From Methanococcoides alaskense (GTDB lineage: Archaea > Halobacteriota > Methanosarcinia > Methanosarcinales > Methanosarcinaceae), in assembly GCF_031454185.1 (NCBI RefSeq), contig NZ_JAVDQI010000009.1, positions 1 through 64,000 of the forward strand: a stretch of DNA of 64,000 nt, in the 5' to 3' direction. The notes beneath the pieces were generated by a model. The model ran no database searches. It had not been told where the DNA came from and saw only the letters and a program-made list of their open reading frames with translations. Each line of letters begins with the position of its first letter. The stretch's first letter is position 1. Both the position numbers and the translations under genes were made by a program. Shown here piece by piece: positions 61,013-64,000 of the stretch.

Positions 61013-61792
61013 TCAGATGTTGAGGAGGTATTCCTCTCTGATTTGCGCTCCTATCTCACGTGATTTTTCAACGGACCTCAGGAAGTTCTCTTCTGAGAGC
61101 GTACCTGGACCGCTTTTCTGCATAGCACAGATCGAACCATCCTGATTGGTCACTATAGTGAGCCTTAGATCACTAACTGATTCCTCATTATTGGTCGCAT
61201 CAATGACAAGTTCCCCTCCAATGTCAACAAAGGAGAGAGAGACCGGCATTTCGCAGATAGGCAGTTTTACATCCTCTCCACGACCTTCGCGGTCTCCTGG
61301 AAGAGTTGCTGTCATAAGCGCCGCAATAGCACCGATTGAAGCAGCATCCAGTAAATTACCACTGTCGTTAAGCACATGAACATCTATGAAAACTATCCAG
61401 ACCTCTACCCCTTCCGTAATACACAACTTGTTTAAATCAATTGCGCCTGATTCACGGATACCGCGGTCTACCACACGTGCCATTTCAATAGCTTTCTCTC
61501 GTGGCGGACCAGCTTCGAAGTTTGGTGAAGCTATAGGATTAAGCTCCATACTTGTGATAATGACACCCTTATCTGCAGAATCCGCGAACGGAGAGCCTAC
61601 CTGCAGTTTGACACCGACAAGTACCTGCGTATCACCCAGCAAGACCTTTGCGGAACCTTCTGCCTTGTCAATGACATTGGTCTCAACTATCAGATCACGC
61701 ACTTCATCGAACCCACGACCATCTTCACGCTGGCCTTTGAGAGCCAGATTGAACAAATAATCTTTTTTAAGTCTTGATATAGCTTCACTCAT
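61013..61792 (-). CDS. rrp42: Exosome complex protein Rrp42
   Basis: This 259-residue inactive RNase-PH-like subunit forms the hexameric exosome ring with Rrp41 and helps bind RNA. The start at 61792 (MSEAISRLKKDYLF) has GGGTGAGAAAA upstream and overlaps the Rrp41 stop. RNase PH motifs include GREDGRGFDEVRDL-like sequence (QREDGRGFDEVRDL), PNFEAGPPREKAIEMARVVDRG and CEMPVSLSFVDIGGELVIDATNNEE. Confidence 0.96.
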   Translation of the reverse strand: MSEAISRLKKDYLFNLALKGQREDGRGFDEVRDLIVETNVIDKAEGSAKVLLGDTQVLVGVKLQVGSPFADSADKGVIITSMELNPIASPNFEAGPPREKAIEMARVVDRGIRESGAIDLNKLCITEGVEVWIVFIDVHVLNDSGNLLDAASIGAIAALMTATLPGDREGRGEDVKLPICEMPVSLSFVDIGGELVIDATNNEESVSDLRLTIVTNQDGSICAMQKSGPGTLSEENFLRSVEKSREIGAQIREEYLLNI

Positions 61793-62849
61793 TTTTCTCA
61801 CCCTCATCCTCATCGGACTCAGCGCCCTCTGGTTCTGAAGAGCTGTCATCCTCGGACTCAGCGTTTTCAGTTATCTCGAACTCAGATACATCTTCCCCGA
61901 ACAGGTCCTCAGCTTCATCAGAAGCATCCCCGACCTCATCATCCGTGAAAGCCTCTTCCTCATCCTGAAGCTCGGTATTCTCGCCCTCATCGTCATCCTC
62001 AGCCTCGGGCTCGTCGTCCTCAGCCTGAATCTCATCAGAAACGGTCTCAGAAATTACTTCAACGTCTTCAGATTCATCTTCGGAGGTTGCGACCTCAGCC
62101 TGAAGTTCAGCTTCTTTGAGGAGCTCCTCCTCGTCAGCAGTACCGAACTTTGATAAAAGGGCTTCCTTCTGAATAGCAAATATCTGCTCACAGCCCTTCC
62201 TGGCCATCTCGATACCCTTAGTGATCTCATCAGCAGTAAGATTACCATCCATCTGAAGTAAAGTGATCTCGCCATCCTCGGTCATTGCAATAGGCAGGTC
62301 AGCATCACCATAATTGTCTTCAGGTTTATTAAGGTCGAGCACAAGCTGACCATCCACCTTTCCGACAGCACATGATGCAACCAGTCCCTTCATAGGAATA
62401 CCTGCATCCACAAGTGCAAGTGTAGCAGCATTTATAGCTGCTGTCCTTGTACCTGCATCTGCCTGAAGGACCTCTGCAAACACATCAATAACAGCACCTG
62501 GATAGAACTGTTTCATCACAACAGGTTCGAATGCTTCTCCGCTTACCTTTGAGATCTCAGTACTCCTCCTGCTTGGACCAGGACGGATACGATCCTCCAC
62601 AGAGAAAGCAGCCATATTATACCTATACCTTACAAGTGCTTCACTTGGACGCTGAAGCCTGCGTGGGTGAAGTTCCCTCGGGCCATAAACAGCTGCAAGG
62701 ACCTTGTTGTTACCCCATTCAAGGTAACAAGAGCCATCTGCTCTTGAGAGTACGCCCATTTCCACGGTCATTGGGCGGATCTCATCAACACGCCTACCGT
62801 CAAGACGAAGTCCATTCTCGTCAATAAATTTTTCCGGTTTATCACTCAT
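61785..62849 (-). CDS. rrp41: Exosome complex catalytic subunit Rrp41 with long acidic tail
   Basis: This 354-residue protein is the active 3'-to-5' phosphorolytic subunit of the archaeal exosome. The core (1-245) is typical: GLRLDGRRVDEIRPM, YGPRELHPRRLQRP, catalytic DNYGDADLPIA (Asp182 and Asp184). The last ~105 residues are a low-complexity acidic tail, nearly half Asp or Glu with almost no basic residues, far longer than in standard archaeal Rrp41 (about 240-250 residues in all). The tail could bind the basic partners or RNA-mimic regions, or confer solubility. It lies between Rrp4 and Rrp42. Confidence 0.95.
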   Translation of the reverse strand: MSDKPEKFIDENGLRLDGRRVDEIRPMTVEMGVLSRADGSCYLEWGNNKVLAAVYGPRELHPRRLQRPSEALVRYRYNMAAFSVEDRIRPGPSRRSTEISKVSGEAFEPVVMKQFYPGAVIDVFAEVLQADAGTRTAAINAATLALVDAGIPMKGLVASCAVGKVDGQLVLDLNKPEDNYGDADLPIAMTEDGEITLLQMDGNLTADEITKGIEMARKGCEQIFAIQKEALLSKFGTADEEELLKEAELQAEVATSEDESEDVEVISETVSDEIQAEDDEPEAEDDDEGENTELQDEEEAFTDDEVGDASDEAEDLFGEDVSEFEITENAESEDDSSSEPEGAESDEDEGEKNE

Positions 62850-62899
62850 ATTTAATCTCCAATTTCATCTCATTCACCCATCTGTAAACACAAAAGGTC

Positions 62900-63691
62900 T
62901 TAATCAGTCTCTTCATGATCACTTTCCAGCAAGACATCGACCTTACGACTGGTCTCTTCGGTAACGTCATCATCTTCAAGGGACACACCAGCAACTTCCT
63001 CAACTACTAGCTGTTCTTCATCGGAACTCTCAGTCCCTTCCGGCCCACCCCTCAAAAAAATGCCGACCTTATCCGTTAAACCGGATATATGAGATTCACT
63101 TTTTATCATTTCGATCGCTGTTGTCAGACGATCCATATCGTTATCCCTACCATTGATCCAGATACGGCCGTTCTTTCCTACGAAAACATCACAATTCGAC
63201 TCTTTCTTAAGAACAGACACCATTGAACCTCCGTGCCCGATGACACGTGGTACCTTTGCAGGCATAACTTCAATGATACGACCTCTTCTTAGGACCTTTG
63301 AGCCCTGTTCACGCATTGAAAGCTCTACTTTCATAGCCTTGCTGACATCTTTCACACGAACAACGACAGAATCCCCAATATCCATGAACTTCCTCATTTC
63401 AGAAGAATCAACACGTTTAGGAAATTCAGATACATGAAGTAGACCATCATACGGAGAACCTGTTTCCATTATCCAGTTGGAAGGAGTAACATCAATGACT
63501 TTCACAATAATGAAATCCTTACGCGAAGGAATATATTTTCCAGAAAAGGGTACTACTGAAACCCTTCCCTTGAAATTTGCAACTCCATAAAGTAAAGAAT
63601 ATATATTCCCGTCTTTAACATAAGTGCCTGGCCCGGCCATTTCTTTCTTCTCAGAAAGCAATTGCCCGGGAATTACTATATTACGATCCAT
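62900..63691 (-). CDS. rrp4: Exosome RNA-binding protein Rrp4
   Basis: This 263-residue cap subunit of the exosome has an N-terminal domain (VIPGQLL, GAGTYVKDGNIYS-like sequence), an S1 domain (FIIVKVIDVTPSNWIMETGSPYDGLLHVSEFP) and a KH domain (VPRVIGHGGSMVSVLKKESNCDVFVGKNGRIWING). It ends in about 40 acidic residues, echoing the Rrp41 tail. It is upstream of Rrp41 in the superoperon. Confidence 0.96.
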   Translation of the reverse strand: MDRNIVIPGQLLSEKKEMAGPGTYVKDGNIYSLLYGVANFKGRVSVVPFSGKYIPSRKDFIIVKVIDVTPSNWIMETGSPYDGLLHVSEFPKRVDSSEMRKFMDIGDSVVVRVKDVSKAMKVELSMREQGSKVLRRGRIIEVMPAKVPRVIGHGGSMVSVLKKESNCDVFVGKNGRIWINGRDNDMDRLTTAIEMIKSESHISGLTDKVGIFLRGGPEGTESSDEEQLVVEEVAGVSLEDDDVTEETSRKVDVLLESDHEETD

Positions 63692-63702
63692 TAATTAACC
63701 TC

Positions 63703-64000
63703 TTACAAAAGTTTTGTTTCCGCATCACCTTTTGTCAGATGGTTCACAAGACCATAAAAGTCATTCTGCATGCCTGCAGGGATCTTGACAACCGCAACCC
63801 AGGAACCATCGTTCTCCCAGCTATCCCTGAGCATGGTCCCGAACTTTGCGATATCCCCATAGGATTTTGCTGCATAGTCTGAAGGGATCTTGACAGCGAT
63901 CTCAACTTCTTCAAAACGAATAGGAATGATCGGCCTTATTGCCTTCATGACAATATTGACCTGCTCATCCACACTCTTCAGAGGATCGATATGGACCTTT
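63703..64000 (-). CDS. SBDS-family ribosome maturation protein (C-terminal part)
   Basis: The 3' end of the archaeal SBDS (Sdo1) homologue runs off the right edge of the window. The visible 98 residues include IDPLKSVDEQVNIVMKAIRPIIPIRFEE, VEIAVKIPSDYAAKSYGDI and WVAVVKIPAGMQNDFYGLVN, the C-terminal domain of the family. SBDS helps release aIF6 from the 50S subunit in maturation. The gene starts the superoperon here, just before Rrp4. Confidence 0.93.
   Translation of the reverse strand, partial: KVHIDPLKSVDEQVNIVMKAIRPIIPIRFEEVEIAVKIPSDYAAKSYGDIAKFGTMLRDSWENDGSWVAVVKIPAGMQNDFYGLVNHLTKGDAETKLL

Noticed and set aside
1..64000. CRISPR array or cas genes
   Set aside because: No regularly spaced repeats were seen on reading and no Cas-like protein is present; the only tandem repeat is the 24-bp pair inside a lipoprotein gene.

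Overview
The window is chromosomal DNA of a methylotrophic methanogen of the family Methanosarcinaceae, most like Methanococcoides or a close relative. The evidence is mch, methanogenesis-marker proteins 9 and 12, a MsvR-type V4R regulator, DUF2124, DUF2110 and DUF447 proteins, archaeal ribosomal, exosome and RNA-polymerase genes, GGTGAT-type ribosome binding sites and moderately AT-rich DNA. The genus is an inference; I could not run a comparison.

Region 1 (about 1-17.4 kb) is accessory DNA. It opens with the right end of an IS200/IS605 element (TnpB tail and end hairpin) and the remnant of a gene, then an FKBP-type prolyl isomerase and tRNA-Ser(UGA). The last 15 bases of that tRNA plus 14 flanking bases recur exactly as a 29-bp direct repeat at 5076-5104. 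This brackets 3.8 kb with no integrase and looks like a decayed tRNA-targeted insertion. Inside are a lipoprotein gene, a small companion gene, a large PGF-CTERM surface protein and a winged-helix regulator. A second, decayed copy of the lipoprotein/companion pair lies at 5.75-6.2 kb. Further on are small membrane proteins, an inosine-DNA glycosylase, a GNAT acetyltransferase, sensor kinases, CorA and two genes broken by in-frame stops: a membrane hydrolase-like gene (TGA) and a histidine kinase (TAG and TAA).

Region 2 (17.4-35.4 kb) mixes sensor kinases, a molybdopterin oxidoreductase lipoprotein, a methyltransferase, mch with DUF2124, Taw2, msvR with an apparent operator, Trm1, a cupredoxin-like lipoprotein without copper ligands, and an operon of XRE-cupin regulator, hot-dog thioesterase and acyl-CoA ligase.

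Region 3 (35.5-42.1 kb) is the most interesting part. A ribbon-helix-helix-like small protein, a Snf7/ESCRT-III-like coiled-coil protein, a MIT-AAA ATPase resembling Vps4/CdvC and a coiled-coil winged-helix protein form a four-gene operon. Divergent from it are an SPFH-type protein with a zinc ribbon and a PEGA-domain membrane protein with a zinc ribbon. Together they look like a membrane-remodelling or envelope-stress module.

Region 4 (42.2-64 kb) is mostly conserved core: S6e, aIF5B/IF-2, Ndk, L24e, S28e and L7Ae; a PAS/GAF sensor without a kinase; a TPR protein; a cluster of deaminase, DUF447, CitG-like and marker-9 genes; a nitrilase; marker 12 and DUF2103; ACT plus phenylacetate-CoA ligase; DHH phosphoesterase; and the archaeal superoperon SBDS-Rrp4-Rrp41-Rrp42-L37Ae-RpoP-Brix-Pcc1-prefoldin beta, which runs off the right edge.
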